Source of the DNA: Dugong dugon
Taxonomy: Eukaryota > Chordata > Mammalia > Sirenia > Dugongidae
Direction of reading: 5' to 3'
DNA: 64,000 nucleotides
Assembly: GCA_030035585.1 (NCBI GenBank)
Contig: CM057477.1
Span: 60,865,447 to 60,929,446, forward strand
Under the pieces are notes generated by a model. That model made no database searches. It was not told the DNA's origin and worked only from the letters and a program-made list of their open reading frames with translations. This document shows positions 34,263 to 46,386 of the stretch, in pieces. Numbering within the stretch: position 1 is the stretch's first letter; every line of letters begins with the position of its first letter. The translations under genes and the position numbers were made by a program.

Positions 34263-34321
34263 AAGGAGGATTAGATATGTACAACATTAGATATATACAC
34301 GTTTAATACCATGCCTCAAGC

Positions 34322-34625
34322 GTTGTTGTTGTTGACTGCTGTAGAGTCAGCCCTGACTCATGGTAAGCCCATGCACAACATGCTAAACACCACCCGGCCC
34401 TGCACCAGCCCCATGATCCGTTGCAAATTGTGATCCATAGGGTTTTCATCGGCTGATTTTCGGAAGTAGATCACAAGGACTTTCTCCCTAGTCTGTCTTA
34501 GTCTGCAAGCTCCACTGAAACCTGTTCAGTATTTATGGTGGCTGCACACGAGGTGCATTGGCAGGGAATAGAACCCCGGTCTCCTGCATAGAAGGTGAGA
34601 ATTCTACCACTGAACCACCAGTACC
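34322..34625 (-). mobile_element. tRNA-Gly-headed SINE
   Basis: On the minus strand it starts GGTACTGGTGGTTCAGTGGT, followed by AGAATTCTCACC and GGGGTTCTATTCCC, a clear tRNA-Gly-like A box and B box. The body (CAGTGGAGCTTGCAGACTAA, CTTCCGAAAATCAGCCGATG) resembles the RTE 5' leader, and the end is CATGAGTCAGGGCTGACTC with CAA repeats. Flanked by CCTCAAGC. Confidence 0.82.
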
Positions 34626-34629
34626 TCAA

Positions 34630-36074
34630 GCATCAAACATAGTATACTCAATAAATGTAGTGACCATTATTATTTAAACTCATATAACTGCAGCCAAGGT
34701 TAAGAACCCCTACTCTAGCTGAAGAACATTCCGGTTAATAAGTCATCATTATTAGCACCTTTAGAAGTAGCTGTTTGTTTTTTGTCCAGAAAGACTAGAG
34801 AGAAATTACTAAACTGTGCCAGAATAACAGCTCAGAAGGCTGAAAAATAGACAAAGGATAGTGAGAAGTCTTGAAAATATATTTTAAAATGCTTTCAAGT
34901 GGGTCATTTCACAGAACAGTAGGCTAAGACCACAAGGATATGTCCAGGCAGAACTACAATTTGGACTTTTTTGTGCTTTGTGATAGGTATTATACAGTGT
35001 AGCAGAAGAATCATCAGCTGGTCTGTTAGGGAAGGATTATGAAATATGTACCCAGAGCGTGCTAAAACACAGGCTACAGTGGTGAATTTAATACCTGACA
35101 CTTTTTTAGAAGAATGTGGAAAATGTAAGGATATAAAAACTGTGTATTGATGTAAGAAATTCCTTACTGTTTAGACAGTGCTTTCAGAACTCCTTCCAAG
35201 CACACTTCCTGTGTGTCTGCTTGTCAGGGCATAGTCCCATTTTGATTCCGTGCAGGTGACCCTGAAAAGTCATCCTGTTCTTGTGGCTGGAGGACAGGAA
35301 CATCACGTCTGTGAGATGGATTTTGTGGTGCAGTATTATGAAAAATAAAAGTATTTTGAAGAGCAAACCCACATCACCCTAGTCCGTCTTGGCCTCAACA
35401 AATTGACATCACTGCAATGTAGGGAGAACAAATGAAATGCTAGAGAAGTGGTACAGTTTGTTCTATGCCGGCAGGCTCACATTATGTTAAGACAGTCCAG
35501 CCAACTTTGTCTCATTGACCTCGCAGATTCACGCACAATTTAACCACAAAAACAAAGCTGAGATCCAAACAAATACACAATGTTTTATATGTCCTCAATG
35601 TGTTTGTCAGCAAGGCTTTTCCTGAGGCAAAAGGCCTTGGATCATCATGCTTTTGTTCCCTTTCAGGGTGTATTTAATCCGAGAAAAATGTGCTTCTGGG
35701 TTATGGAATGCTAAGGTTGAGTTTTAAACCCACTGTGAAAATAAATGGAGCAATCAAATGTATCCTGTTATAAATTGTAATAGATGGATTCGTTCTTGGG
35801 TACCATCAACAATCTCTGCTTCAAACCAGATGTTTAATTCTGGCAAGGATTCTAAGCTGTGTTCTAAAGAGATGACACTGGTGTTTTAGGAATTTTAATG
35901 AAGAAAGTTCCGTATATTTTCTCTTTTTCTTAAATGATACAAGAACTTAAGCAAATTACCTGACTTCTCTGAACCTCAGATTCTGTCTCTGTCAAACCTC
36001 TCCTACCTATTTCCTTTCACTTATTCTTAGGGCCACGTGTGATCATTCCACATGGGGAATTAGAAAATCCTTTT
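34630..36074. other. Intergenic, nothing recognised
   Basis: Unique-looking AT-rich sequence. No ORF over 65 codons, no splice-flanked exon and no RNA gene seen. Confidence 0.6.
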
Positions 36075-37129
36075 TTTTCTTTTCTTTTTTTTGTTTATTG
36101 TTGTAGTTTAAATGAAGTTTACATTTCTAGTTAGTCTCCCATACAAAAATTTATACATACATTGTTATGTGACCCTAATTGCTCTCCCCATACTGTGACA
36201 GCACACTCCTCCTTTCCACCCCTGATTCCCAATGTCCATTCAAGCAGCTCCTAACCCTCTCTGCCTTCTCATCTCACCTCCGGAGAGAAGCTGCCCATTT
36301 AGTCTCTTGTATCTACTTGAGCTAAGAGGCACACTCCTCACAAGTATCCCTTTATGTCCCACAGTCCGGTCCAATCCCTGTCTGAAGAGCTGGCCTCAGA
36401 AATTGTTTTAATTCTGAGCTGATAGAGAATCCGGGGGCCATGCTTTCTGGGGTTCCTTCAGGCTCATTCAGAACTAATGGTATTCTTACTAGAACTTGAG
36501 TTCTGCATCCCACCTTTCTCCTGCTCCATCAGGGACTCTCTGTTGTGTTCCTTGTCAGGGCGGTCATTGGTGGTAGCTGGGCAGCATCTAGTTCTTCTGA
36601 TCTCAGGCTGATGATGTCTCTGGTTTATGTGGCCCTTTCTGTCTCTTAGGCTAATACTTTCCTGGTGTCCATGGTGTTCTTCATTCTCCTTTACTCCTGG
36701 TGGTTAGGACCAACTGATGCATCTTAGATGGCCACTTGCTAGCTTTTAAGACCCCAGCTGCCACTCACCAAAGTCGGATGCAGAACATTTTCTTAATAAG
36801 CTTTGTTATGCCAATTTACGTAGATGTCCCCTGAAAGCATGGTCCCCAGACCCCTAACCCTGCTACTCTGTCCCTCAAACTGTTTGACTGTATTCAAGAA
36901 ACTTCTTAGCTTTGATTTAGTCCAGTTGTGCTGACTTCCCCTGTACTGTATGCTGTCCTTCCCTTCACCTAAGATGATTTTTATCTACTATCTAGTTAGT
37001 AAATAACCCTCACCCTCCCTTCCCACCCTCGTAACCATCAAAGAATGTTTTCTTCTGAGTTTAAACCTTTTCTTGAGTTCTTATAATAGTGGTCTTATAC
37101 AATATTTGTTCTTCTGTGACTGACTAAAT

Positions 37130-40100
37130 TCACTCAGCATAATGCCTTCCAGATTCCTCCATGTTATGTTTCAAGGCTACATCGTTGTTCTTTATCATTG
37201 CATAGTATTCCATTGTGTGGATATACCATAATTTGTTTATCCATTCATCCGTTGATGGGCACCTAGGTTGTCTCCGTCTTTTTGCTATCGTGAACAGTGC
37301 TGCAATGAACATGGGTGTGTGTATATCTATTCCTGTGATGGCTCTTATTTCTCTAGGATATATTCCAAGGAGTGGGATAGCTGGATTGTATGGTACTTCT
37401 ATTTTTAGCTGTTTAAGGAAGTGCCAAATTGATTTCCAAAGTGACTGTACCATTTTACATTCCCACCAACAGTGTATAAGTGTTCCAGTCTCTCCACAAC
37501 CTCTCCAGCATTTATTATCTTGTGTTTTTTTGATTAATGCTAGCCTTGTTGGGGTGAGATCGTATCTCATTGCAGTTTTGATCTGCATTTCTCTAATGGC
37601 TAATGATCGTGGGCATTTCTTAATGTGTCTGTTAACCGCCTGAATATCTTCTTTGGCGAAGTGCCTGTTCATTTCCTTTGCCCATTTTTTAACCGGGTTA
37701 TTTGTCTTTTTGTCGTTGAGGTTTTGCAGTATCTTGTAGATTTTAGAGATGAGACGCTGATCGGATTTGTTGTAGCCATAATTTTTTTTCCCAGTCTGTA
37801 GGTTGTCTTTGTATTCTTTTGGTGAAGTCTTTTGATGAGCATAGGTGTTTGAGTTTTAGGAGCTCCCAGTTATTCAGTCTCTCTTTTGGTGCTTGTGCAT
37901 TGTTACTTACGGTTCGTATTGTGTTTATGCCATGTATTAGGGCTCCTAGCATTGTCCTTATTTTTTCTTCCATGATCTTTATCATTTTCAATTTTATGTT
38001 TAAGTCTTTGATACACTTTGAGTTAGGTTTTGTGCATGGTGTGAGGTATAGGTCTTGTTTCAGTTTTTTGCAGCTGGATATCCAGTTATACCAGCACCAT
38101 TTGTTAAACAGACTGCCTTTTCCTGCAATTAAGGGACTTTGGGCCTTTATCAAATATCAGCTGCTCATAGATGGATGAATTTATGTCTGTATTATCAGTT
38201 CCACTCCATTGGTCTATGTATCTGTTGTTGTACAAGTACCAGGCTGTTTTGATTACTGTGGCAGTGTAATAGGTTCTAAAATCAGGTAGTGTGAGGCCTC
38301 TCACTTTGTTCTTCTTCTTGAGTAGTGCTTTACTTATCTGGGGCCTCTTCCCTTTCTGTATGAATTTGGTGATTTGTTTCTCCATCTCATTAAAAAAATG
38401 CCATCGGAATTTGGATTGGGATTGCACTGTATCTGTAGATTGCTTTGGATAGAATTGACATTTTCACAATGTTGGGTCTTCCTAGCCATGAGCAAGGTAT
38501 CTTGTTCCACTTATGCAGGTCTCTTTTGGTTTCTTGCAGTAGAGTCTTGTAGTTTTCATTGTATGGGTCTTTTACATCTCTGGTTAAATTTATTCCTAAG
38601 TATTTTATCTTCTTCAGGGCTATTGTAAATGGTTTTCATTTGTTGATTTCCTTTTCAAGGTTCTCTTTGTTGGTGCAAGGGAATCCAACTGATATTTGTA
38701 TGTTTATCTTGTATCCTGAAACTTTGCTGAAATCTTCTATTAGTTCCAGTAGTTTTCTTGTGGATTCTTTGGGGTTTTCTGTGTATAAGATCTTAATATC
38801 TGCAAATAGAGATACTTTGACTTCTTCCCTACCAATCTGGATGTGCTTTATTTCTTTTTCTAGCCTAGTTGCTCTGGCTAGGACCTCCAGCACAGTGTTG
38901 AATAAGAGTGGTGATAAAAGGCATCCTTGTCTGGTTCCCGTTCTCAAGGGGAATGCATTCAAAGTCTCTCCATTTAGGATGATGTTGGCTGTTGGCTTTG
39001 TATATGTGCCCTTAATTATATTGGGAAATTTCCCTTCTATTCCTATTTTATTGAGAGTTTTTATCATGAATGGGTATTGGACTTAGTCGAATGCCTTTTC
39101 TGCATCGATTGATAAGATCATGTGGTTCTTGTCTTTTGTTTTATTTATGTGATGGAGTACGTTGATTGTTTTTCTCATGTTGAACCATCCCACTTGATCA
39201 TGGTGAATTATTTTTTTGATATGTTGCTGAATTCTATTGGCTAGAATTTTGTTGGGGGTTTTTGAGTCAATGTTCATGAGGGATATTGTTCTGTAATTTT
39301 CTATTGTTATGGTGTTTTTACCTGATTTTTGTATCAGGGTTATGCTGGCTTCATAGAATGAGTTTGGGAGTATTCCATCCTTGTCTATGCTCTGAAACAC
39401 ATTTAGTAGTAGTGGCGTTAACTCTTCTCTGAAAGTTTGGTAGAATTCTCCAGTGAAGCTATCCAGGCCAGGGCTTTATTTTGTTGGGAGCTTTTTAATT
39501 ACCTTTTCAATCTCTTCCTTTGTTATGGGTTTATTCAGTTGTTCTACCTCTGTTTGTGTTAGTTTAGGTAGGTAGTGAGTTTCCAGAAATTTGTCCATTT
39601 CCTCTAGTTTTCAAATTCGTTAGAGTACAATTTTTCGTAGTATTCTGTTATGATTCTTTAATTTCAGTTGGGTCTGTCCTGATATCACCCATCTCATTTC
39701 TTATACAGGTTATTTGCTTCCTCTCCTGTTTTTCTTTTGTCAGTTTGGCCAGTGGTTTATCAATTTTGTTGATCTTTTCAAAGAACAAGCTTTTGGTCTT
39801 ATTAACTCTTTCAGTTGTTTTCTATTCTCTATTTCATTTAATTCTGCTCTAATTCTTATTATTTCCTTTCTTCTGGTGCCTGAGGGCTTCTTTTGCTGCT
39901 CTCTTTCTACTTGCTCCACTTGTATGTTAATGTTTTGATTATGGTCCTCTCTTCTTTTTGGATGTCTGCATTTATTGCCATAAACTGACCTCTGAGCACT
40001 GCTTTTGCTGTGTCCCAAAGGTTCTGGTAGGATGTGTTTTCATTCTTATTTAATTCTATGAATTTCTTTCTTCCATCCTTAATTTCTTCTATAACCCAGT

Positions 40101-40866
40101 AGTTTTTGAGCAACATGTTGTTCAGTTTCCATGTGTTTGATTTTTTTCCTTGCTTTTTCTGTTATTGATTTCTGCTTTTACAGCTTTATGGTCAGAAAGG
40201 ATGCCTTGTAATATTTCGACACTTTGGATTTTGTTAAGGCTTGCTTTATGGCCTAATATGGGGTCTATTCTAGAGAATGTTCCATGTGCGTTGGAAAAGA
40301 AAGTATACTTGGCTGCTGTTGGGTGGAGCGTTCGATATATGTCTACAAGATCAAGTTGGTTGACTGTAGCATTTAGATCTTCTGTATCTTTGTTGAGCTT
40401 CTTTCTGGATGTTCTGTCCTTCACTGAAAGTGATGTGTTGAAGTCTTCTATTACTGCTGTGGCGCTATCTCTCTTTTCAATGCTGCTAGAATTTGTTGTA
40501 TGTGTATTGGAGCCCTGTCATTGGCTGTGTAAATATTTATTACAGTTATGTCCTCCTGGTGTATTGACCCTTTAATCATTATATAGTGTCCTTCCTTATC
40601 CTTTGTGGTAGATTTCACCTTAAAGTCTATTTTGTCAGAGATTAATATTGCCATTCCTGCTCTTTTTTGAGTGTTGTTTGCTTGCTATATTTTTTTTCCA
40701 GCCTTTGAATTTTAGTTTGTTTGTGTCTTTAAGTCTAAGGTGTGTCTCTTATAGGCAGCATATAGACGGATCATGTTTTTTTGTCCAATCTGTCACTCTC
40801 TGTCCTTTATTGGTGCATTTAGTCCATTTACATTCAGCGTAATTATTGATAGGTATGAATTCAGTG
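37130..40866 (-). pseudogene. L1 ORF2 (endonuclease-RT), broken
   Basis: ORF2 makes the endonuclease and reverse transcriptase of L1. The start (ITLNVNGLN-like reading from about 40866) is followed by EN motifs such as ITVINIYTAND and SDHKAVKAEI (the conserved SDH). The RT region has [45 protein letters not shown] and, where FADD is expected, [14 protein letters not shown]. The second catalytic Asp is therefore lost. The C-terminal part shows [20 protein letters not shown], the Cys-rich domain. The ORF ends at RHYAE-stop (37130). At least eight frameshifts or stops separate these blocks. Confidence 0.9.
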
Positions 40867-41314
40867 CTGTTATTTTGATGTCTTTTTTGCGTGATGTTCA
40901 CAGTTTCTTTATTCCACTTAATTTTCTGTGCTGAGTCATTTTTCTTTATGTATTTTCTTTTCATCTTTTTCACTGTTGTTGATTTTGTGTTTGCTGAGTC
41001 TTTATATTTTTCTAGTTTTTTATATTTACTTGCAGGATTGTTAGTTTCCTTTGTGGTCACCTTAATATTTACCCCTATTTTTCTAAGTTTATACCAGTCC
41101 TTTATTTCTTTGTATATCCTTGACTTCCTCTCCATGTGAAAAACCTATGTCTACCTTTTTTAAGTCCCTCTTTTTTGTTTCAGTGTTGTCATCTTTTACA
41201 TATTGACATCTGTTTCCCTATTTTTAGTGTTTTAGCTTTGGTTTATTTTTGTGACTTCTCTGCCTGATATCTGGTTGCTCTGTCCTGTGTTCTAGTCCTG
41301 GGTTGTTATCTGAT

Positions 41315-42260
41315 GTTATTGATTCTCTAAGTGGAGGACTTCCTTTAGTAATTCTTATAATATTGGTTTGATTTTTGCAAATTCCCTAAACTTCTGTTTA
41401 TCTGGAAATGCCCTAATTTTGCTATCATATTTGAGAGACAGTTTTGCTGGATATGTACTTCTTGGCTGGCATTTTTTTTTCCTTCAAGGCTTTATACATG
41501 TCATCCCATTGCCTTCTTGCCTGCATGGTTTCTGCTGAGTAGTCCGAGCTTATTCTTATTGACTCTCCTTTGTAGATGGCTTTTCATTTATCCCTAGCCA
41601 CTCTTAAAATTCTCTGTTTATCTTTGGTTTTGGCAAGTTTGATTATAATATGTCTTGATGACTTTCTTTTGGGATCTACCTTATGTGGGGTTTGATGAGC
41701 ATCTTGGCTAGATTTCTTGTTATCTTTCACAATATCAGGGAAGTTTTCTGCCAACAAATCTTCAACAATTCTCTCTGTATTTTCTGTTATCCCCCCCTGT
41801 TCTGGTACTCCAGTCGCTCGTAGGTTATTCCTCTTGATAGAATCCCACATAATTCTTAGGGTTTCTTTATTTTTTTAACCTTTTATCTGATTTTTCCTCA
41901 GATAAGTTGGTGTCAAGTGCTTTATCTTCAGTCTCACTAATTCTGACTTCCATTGCCTCGATTCTGCTCCTATGACTTTCTACTGAGTTGTCTAATTATG
42001 AAATTTTATTATTTATCTTCTGGATTTCTGATTGCTGTCTCTCTATGGATTCTTGCAGTCTGTTAAATTTGTCATTACGTTCTTCTCTAATCTTTTTAAT
42101 TTCCACTATTGCATGTTCTGTTTCGCTTAATTTCCTTCCTAATGTCTTGAAGAGTTCTCTATATTAATCTTTTATATTCTGCCTCCGGTAATTCCAAGAA
42201 ATTTTCCTCCTCTGGAAAATTTCTAGATTCTTTATTTAGGGAGCTTGCTGAAGTCATCAT
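41315..42260 (-). pseudogene. L1 ORF1 (RNA-binding protein), broken
   Basis: ORF1 of L1 makes the trimeric RNA-binding chaperone. A likely start is the ATG at 42260, followed by a coiled-coil region with a stop at about 42166. The RRM part is the best preserved (41584-41850): NNLRATGVPEQ, ENTERIVEDLLAENFPD and RHIIIKLAKTKDKQRILRVA. The C-terminal part continues in other frames to about 41315 (EVLHLENQ). Several disruptions make it non-functional. Confidence 0.75.
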
Positions 42261-43672
42261 GGACTGCCTCTTTATGCGATTTGATATTGACCGTTGTCTC
42301 TGAGCCTCAGTAAGCTATTATATTTATTTATTTTATGTTTGCTTACTGTGTCCTAGCTTCTTGTTTTGTTTTGATATGCTCATATAGGCTTCTCATGTGA
42401 GCTAGTTTGATTATTGGCAACTTTGAAGCTCTAATGACCTGTCACCAGGTGGTTAGATCTGTTACTAGGTATGTGAGCTCAGGAGTCTCCCCACTCCTCC
42501 TGTATGGATTCAGCTCACGTGCCTAGGTAGATAGCCACCAAGTGTGTGGTGTAGGCTCTCACTTATAGCCCTAGACAGGCATAGATGATTGATGTAGGCA
42601 CAGGCATCTGGCTGCAGAAGGGGGACACACTCTGAGCAAGGCAGGGAGCTGACAGCCATCCCCAAGTGTCCAGAAGTAAGGTGTGTCCCTGTTCCCTAGA
42701 GCGCGTAGGTGGGTGGGTTTTGCAGCTGGACTATTAGCACCCAATGCTGTTGGCTGTAAGGACTGGGGGGCACCTTTTATTCTTGGGCCCCTTTCACAGG
42801 TGGCTCCGTGGCATGGGTGGAGCCACCAGTCCTCAGGCCCCTGATGTGGGTAGGTGAAAACCCTGCTTGATGGGCAGAGCAGAGTCAAATGTCATGAACC
42901 TGCCACTTCACCACTGAAAACAGTTGAAGTTAGACTTCAGGTATACACCCTGTAGTGCTGTGGTAACGAGGGCTTACGCTGTTGAAATGGGCTCACACAA
43001 GTCTATGCAGGGGGACAGGCACTCAAACTCCATGGATCCCTTATGCCTGTGTCTAGGCAAAGGAGCTGTGCCTACGCTGAGTTCCTGGCTTAGGGGAGCC
43101 AGCAGTTTATTTTTTCCCTTGTTTGTTAATTTGTTAACTCTCCAAGGCCAGGAGAATGGCTCAGGGTGTGTGAGGGATCCTACTTCCGGCCCAGGGGACT
43201 CAACAATTGCTGAAGCCGGTCCAGGACCCAGTGCAGAGCATGGAGTGGGGAGGTAAATGCAAGAGAGGTTTTTCCCTGAGCGGGGGTGTTTTTGATCTGC
43301 GTGGTAGGCCAGACACAAATACTTATCTTTCCGTAATAGAGGGCTGCTTCTCACTGGTTCTACGTGGCCAAGTGGACTCTCAGCATCTTGGTCTCTCCCT
43401 GTGCGGAATACACCTCCCAAGCACGGATTCTTGCCTGCCTCACCACTCACCCCCAAGGTGATCAAGGCTAAAGGGCTCAGGCTCTCACCAGCTCAGGTCT
43501 GGTACCTCCTCACTGCTTCCAAACAATCTCTTCCTCCCCTTGCCACTCAGTCTGGTTCCTCAACTTTGCCTTTGATATTCAGGTCTCCCAGATTGTCATA
43601 TATTATCAAATCACATGTTTTTTTGGGTCTTTGTTGCAAGAGGGTCCCCCCGAAGCAACTGACTACTCTACC
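42261..43672 (-). other. L1 5' UTR
   Basis: GC-richer sequence upstream of ORF1 carrying the internal promoter of the element by position. The open frames here (42571-42888, 42924-43256, 42974-43465) lie in a non-coding leader and show no family resemblance. Confidence 0.7.
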
Positions 43673-43954
43673 ATTTGAAATGCTTTTGATAGTTATTATT
43701 TAACAAGTTAACAATTGCATACTCAATAATCTGGATCTACAAATGGTACTATTGCATATGTTAGGGAGAGAGTAACATTTTTACACATCAGGTAAGTTTC
43801 TCTGCAGAAAAATTTATAGGTTAAAGAGAAATTTTACATTTATTATCTCATTTATCGTGCTAGAAATTGTGAAGAATAGAATGTTAGTTTCTCAATTTTA
43901 AAGATGAAATAAGTAGATCAGAATAATTTTGGAATTTACCCAAGGTAATAGGAT

Positions 43955-44028
43955 AATATCTATATCTGTATCTGTATTAATATCTATCTGTGTGTATATG
44001 TACATGTATATACATATACATTCAGTCT
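43955..44028. repeat. Simple repeat, ATCT/GTAT-rich
   Basis: ATATCTATATCTGTATCTG, then TATCTATCTGTGTGTATATG and TATATACATATAC, an impure microsatellite that borders the RTE fragment. Confidence 0.85.
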
Positions 44029-44029
44029 T

Positions 44030-44518
44030 CACTTTCAGCAAGCAAGTTTGTGTCATCTTCATATTTCAGGTTGTTAATGAGCCTTCCTCCAATCCTGATG
44101 CCCCATTCTTCTTCATATAGTCCAGCTTCTTGGATTACTTGCTTAGCATACAGGCTGAATAAGTATGGTGAAAGGATACAACCCTGATGTACACCTTTCC
44201 TGATTTTAAACCATGCAGTATCCCCGTGCTCTGTTCAAACGACTGCCTCTTGATCTATGTACAGGCGCCTCATGAGCACAATTAAGTGTTCTGGAATTCC
44301 CATTCTTCCCCATTCTTCACAATTTTATCCATACTTTGTTATGATCCACACAGTCGAATGCCTTTGCATAGTCAATAAAACACAGGTAAACATCTTTCTG
44401 GTATTCTCTTCTTTCAGCCAAGCTCCACTGACATCAGCAATGTTATCCCTCATTCCATGTCGTCGTCTGAATCGGGCTTGAATTTCTGGCAGTTCCCTGT
44501 CAATGTACTGCTGCAATC
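44030..44518 (-). mobile_element. RTE LINE, RT segment
   Basis: The minus strand encodes EIQARFRRRHGMRDNIADVS, VLLTMQRHSTVWI and a region ending in a box read as YEDDTNLLAESEE (family YADD). The sequence stops just after this box at the simple repeat, so the 3' end of the element is absent. It is arranged head to head with the + fragment at 44525. Confidence 0.85.
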
Positions 44519-44524
44519 AGTTTT

Positions 44525-45562
44525 GAATGTAAGTTTGTCATACTGTGGTGGCTTTCGTGTTGTTGTGATACTGAAAGTTTTGCCACCGGTATTTCAAATA
44601 TCAGCAGGGTCACTCTTGGAGGACAAGTTTTCACAGAGCTTCCAGACTAAGACACACTAGGAAGAAGGACCTGGCTGTCTACTTCTGAAAAAATTGGCCC
44701 ATGAAAACCTTATGAATAGCATCAGAACATTGTCTGATATAGTGCTGCTAAATAAGCCCCTCAGGTTGGAAGGCACTCAAAATACGACTGGGGAAGAGCT
44801 GCCTTCTCAAAGTAGAGTCGACCTTAATGACTTGGATGGAGTCAAGCTTTTGGGACCTTCATTTGCTGATGTGGCATGACTCAAAATGAGAAGGAACAGC
44901 TACAAACATTCATTAATAATCAGAACATAGAATGTACAAAGTATGAATCTAGGAGAATTGGAAGTTGTCAAAAATGAAATGGAATGCGTAAAGATCGATA
45001 TCATAGACGTTAGTGAGCTGAAATGGACTGGTCTTGGCCATTTTGAATCAGACAATCATATGGTCTACTATGCCAGGAATGACAAATTGAAGAGGAGTGA
45101 CGTTGCATTCATCATCAAAAAGAACATTTCAACATATCCTAAAGTACAATGCTGTCAGTGACAGGGTAATATCCATACGCTCACAAGGAAGACTAGTTAA
45201 TATGACTATTATTCAAATTTACACACCAACCACTAATGCCAAAGATGAGGAAATTGAAGATTTTTACCAACTTCTGCATTCTGAAATTGATCAAACATGA
45301 AATCAATATGCATTGATTGGTGATTGGAATACAACAGTTGGAAATGAAGAAGAAGGATTGGTAGTTGGAAAATATGGCCTTGGTTATAGAAATGACATTG
45401 GAGATCACAAGATAGAATTTTGCAAGACCAACAACTTCTTCATTGCAAATACCTGTTTTTCAACATAAATGGTGACTATGCACGTGGACCTCACCAGATG
45501 GAAAACACTGGAATCAAATCAACTACATCTGTGGAAAGAGACAATGGAAGAGCTCAATAGAT
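44525..45562 (+). mobile_element. RTE LINE 5' end with endonuclease remnant
   Basis: Starts with the RTE 5' leader (TTTGTCATACTGTGGTGGCT, also seen at 52095 and 7850). From 44943 it enters the ORF: MNLGELEVVKNEMECVKIDI, VSELKWTGLGHF, NHMVYYARND. A frameshift near 45130 continues as TIIQIYTPTTNAKDEE. Truncated at about 45562. Confidence 0.87.
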
Positions 45563-46190
45563 AGCGTAGTAGGCTGAATTCTAAAGATGTCCTCCCCAAG
45601 ATTCCTGTCTCTTGGTTGGTCAGTCAAACACTAATGTTGGTACTGCCGCGAAGGGTTTTTGCAGATGTAATTAAAGTTCTAATTCCGTTGACCTTAATCT
45701 AAGGGATTTATTCAGTTTATCTTGGCCCAATCAGGTGAGTCCTTTAAAAGGAGAGGGTTTTCTCCAGCTGGGAGCAGAAGAGGAAGCCAGAGAGATTTGA
45801 AGCACAAGGATTTGACTAACCATTGCTGGCTTGAAGGAGAGGCCACGTGACTGGCAGAGAATGAAGGCAGCCTTTTGGAAGCTCAGAGTAGCCTTCTGCT
45901 GGTAGCCAGGAAGAAAACAGTGACCTCAGTCCTACACCCACAAGGAACTAAATTCTGCCTACAAGCTGAATAAGTTTGGAAGTAGATTTTTTCCCAGAGC
46001 CTCCAGATAAGAGCCCAGCCCCAACTACACCTTAATTTTAGCCTTGTCATACCCTGGGCAAGAAACTCTACTGAGTCCCTTGGAATTCTGACCTATAGAA
46101 CTGTGAGCTAATAAATGGTGCCCTTTAAAGCACTAAGTTTGTGGTAATTTGTTATGGCAGCAAGAGAAAGCAAAATACGGGTGGACATTG
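45563..46190 (+). mobile_element. MaLR/MLT1-like LTR
   Basis: GGCTGAATTCTAAAGATGTC, TTTTGCAGATGTAATTAAAG, CTTTAAAAGGAGAGGG, GAACTGTGAGCTAATAAATG and TTTGTGGTAATTTGTTATGG follow the order of a MaLR LTR, with a polyadenylation-type AATAAA. A diverged inverted copy is at 60173-60797. Confidence 0.78.
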
Positions 46191-46318
46191 ATACAGTAAA
46201 ACCTGTGAAAGCCAGAACCTGTGTAAGGCGGAAACTTGTCAGAGAAGGAACACTCAATCAAATATTTTCCACTAATAGAGAGCGATAGAAAAGTGGTAAG
46301 AGTGTACCCTGTCAAAGG
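46071..46318 (+). repeat. 248-bp tract identical to an inverted copy at 60 kb
   Basis: Base-by-base comparison with the reverse complement of about 60044-60291 shows no differences, spanning the last 120 bp of the LTR and most of the TIR transposon. The LTR sequence directly left of it differs at about one base in five. Confidence 0.88.
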
Positions 46319-46386
46319 TGGAAAACTTATGAGACCAGGGAAAACAAGGCAGTCCTCTCAAGTTCCGGCTCTCACAGTTTTCACTA
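46194..46386 (-). mobile_element. TIR DNA transposon beside the LTR
   Basis: CAGTAAAACCTGTGAAAGCC at one end and GTTCCGGCTCTCACAG at the other, with TA before the first base. It is near-identical to 59975-60170 and more diverged from 21335-21523. Confidence 0.78.

Larger units (their letters stand above)
36075..43672 (-). mobile_element. L1 LINE, near full length, inactivated
   Basis: A 7.6-kb L1 on the minus strand. Reading right to left: 5' UTR (about 42261-43672), ORF1 (about 41315-42260), ORF2 (about 37130-40866), 3' UTR (36094-37129) and a poly-A tail (T run 36071-36093 on +). GAAAATCCTTTT on the left and GAAATGCTTTT on the right are a plausible target duplication. Both ORFs carry several stops and frameshifts. 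Confidence 0.92.

Noticed and set aside
37215..37643. 142-codon frame and other + frames across 37.2-41.1 kb
   Set aside because: Antisense shadows of L1 ORF2 and ORF1.
42974..43465. 163-codon minus frame in the L1 leader
   Set aside because: It is in L1 5' UTR and shows no protein family signature.
44030..45562. A single textbook twin-priming RTE insertion
   Set aside because: The 3' terminus and flanking duplication are not seen, so this is kept only as one possibility.
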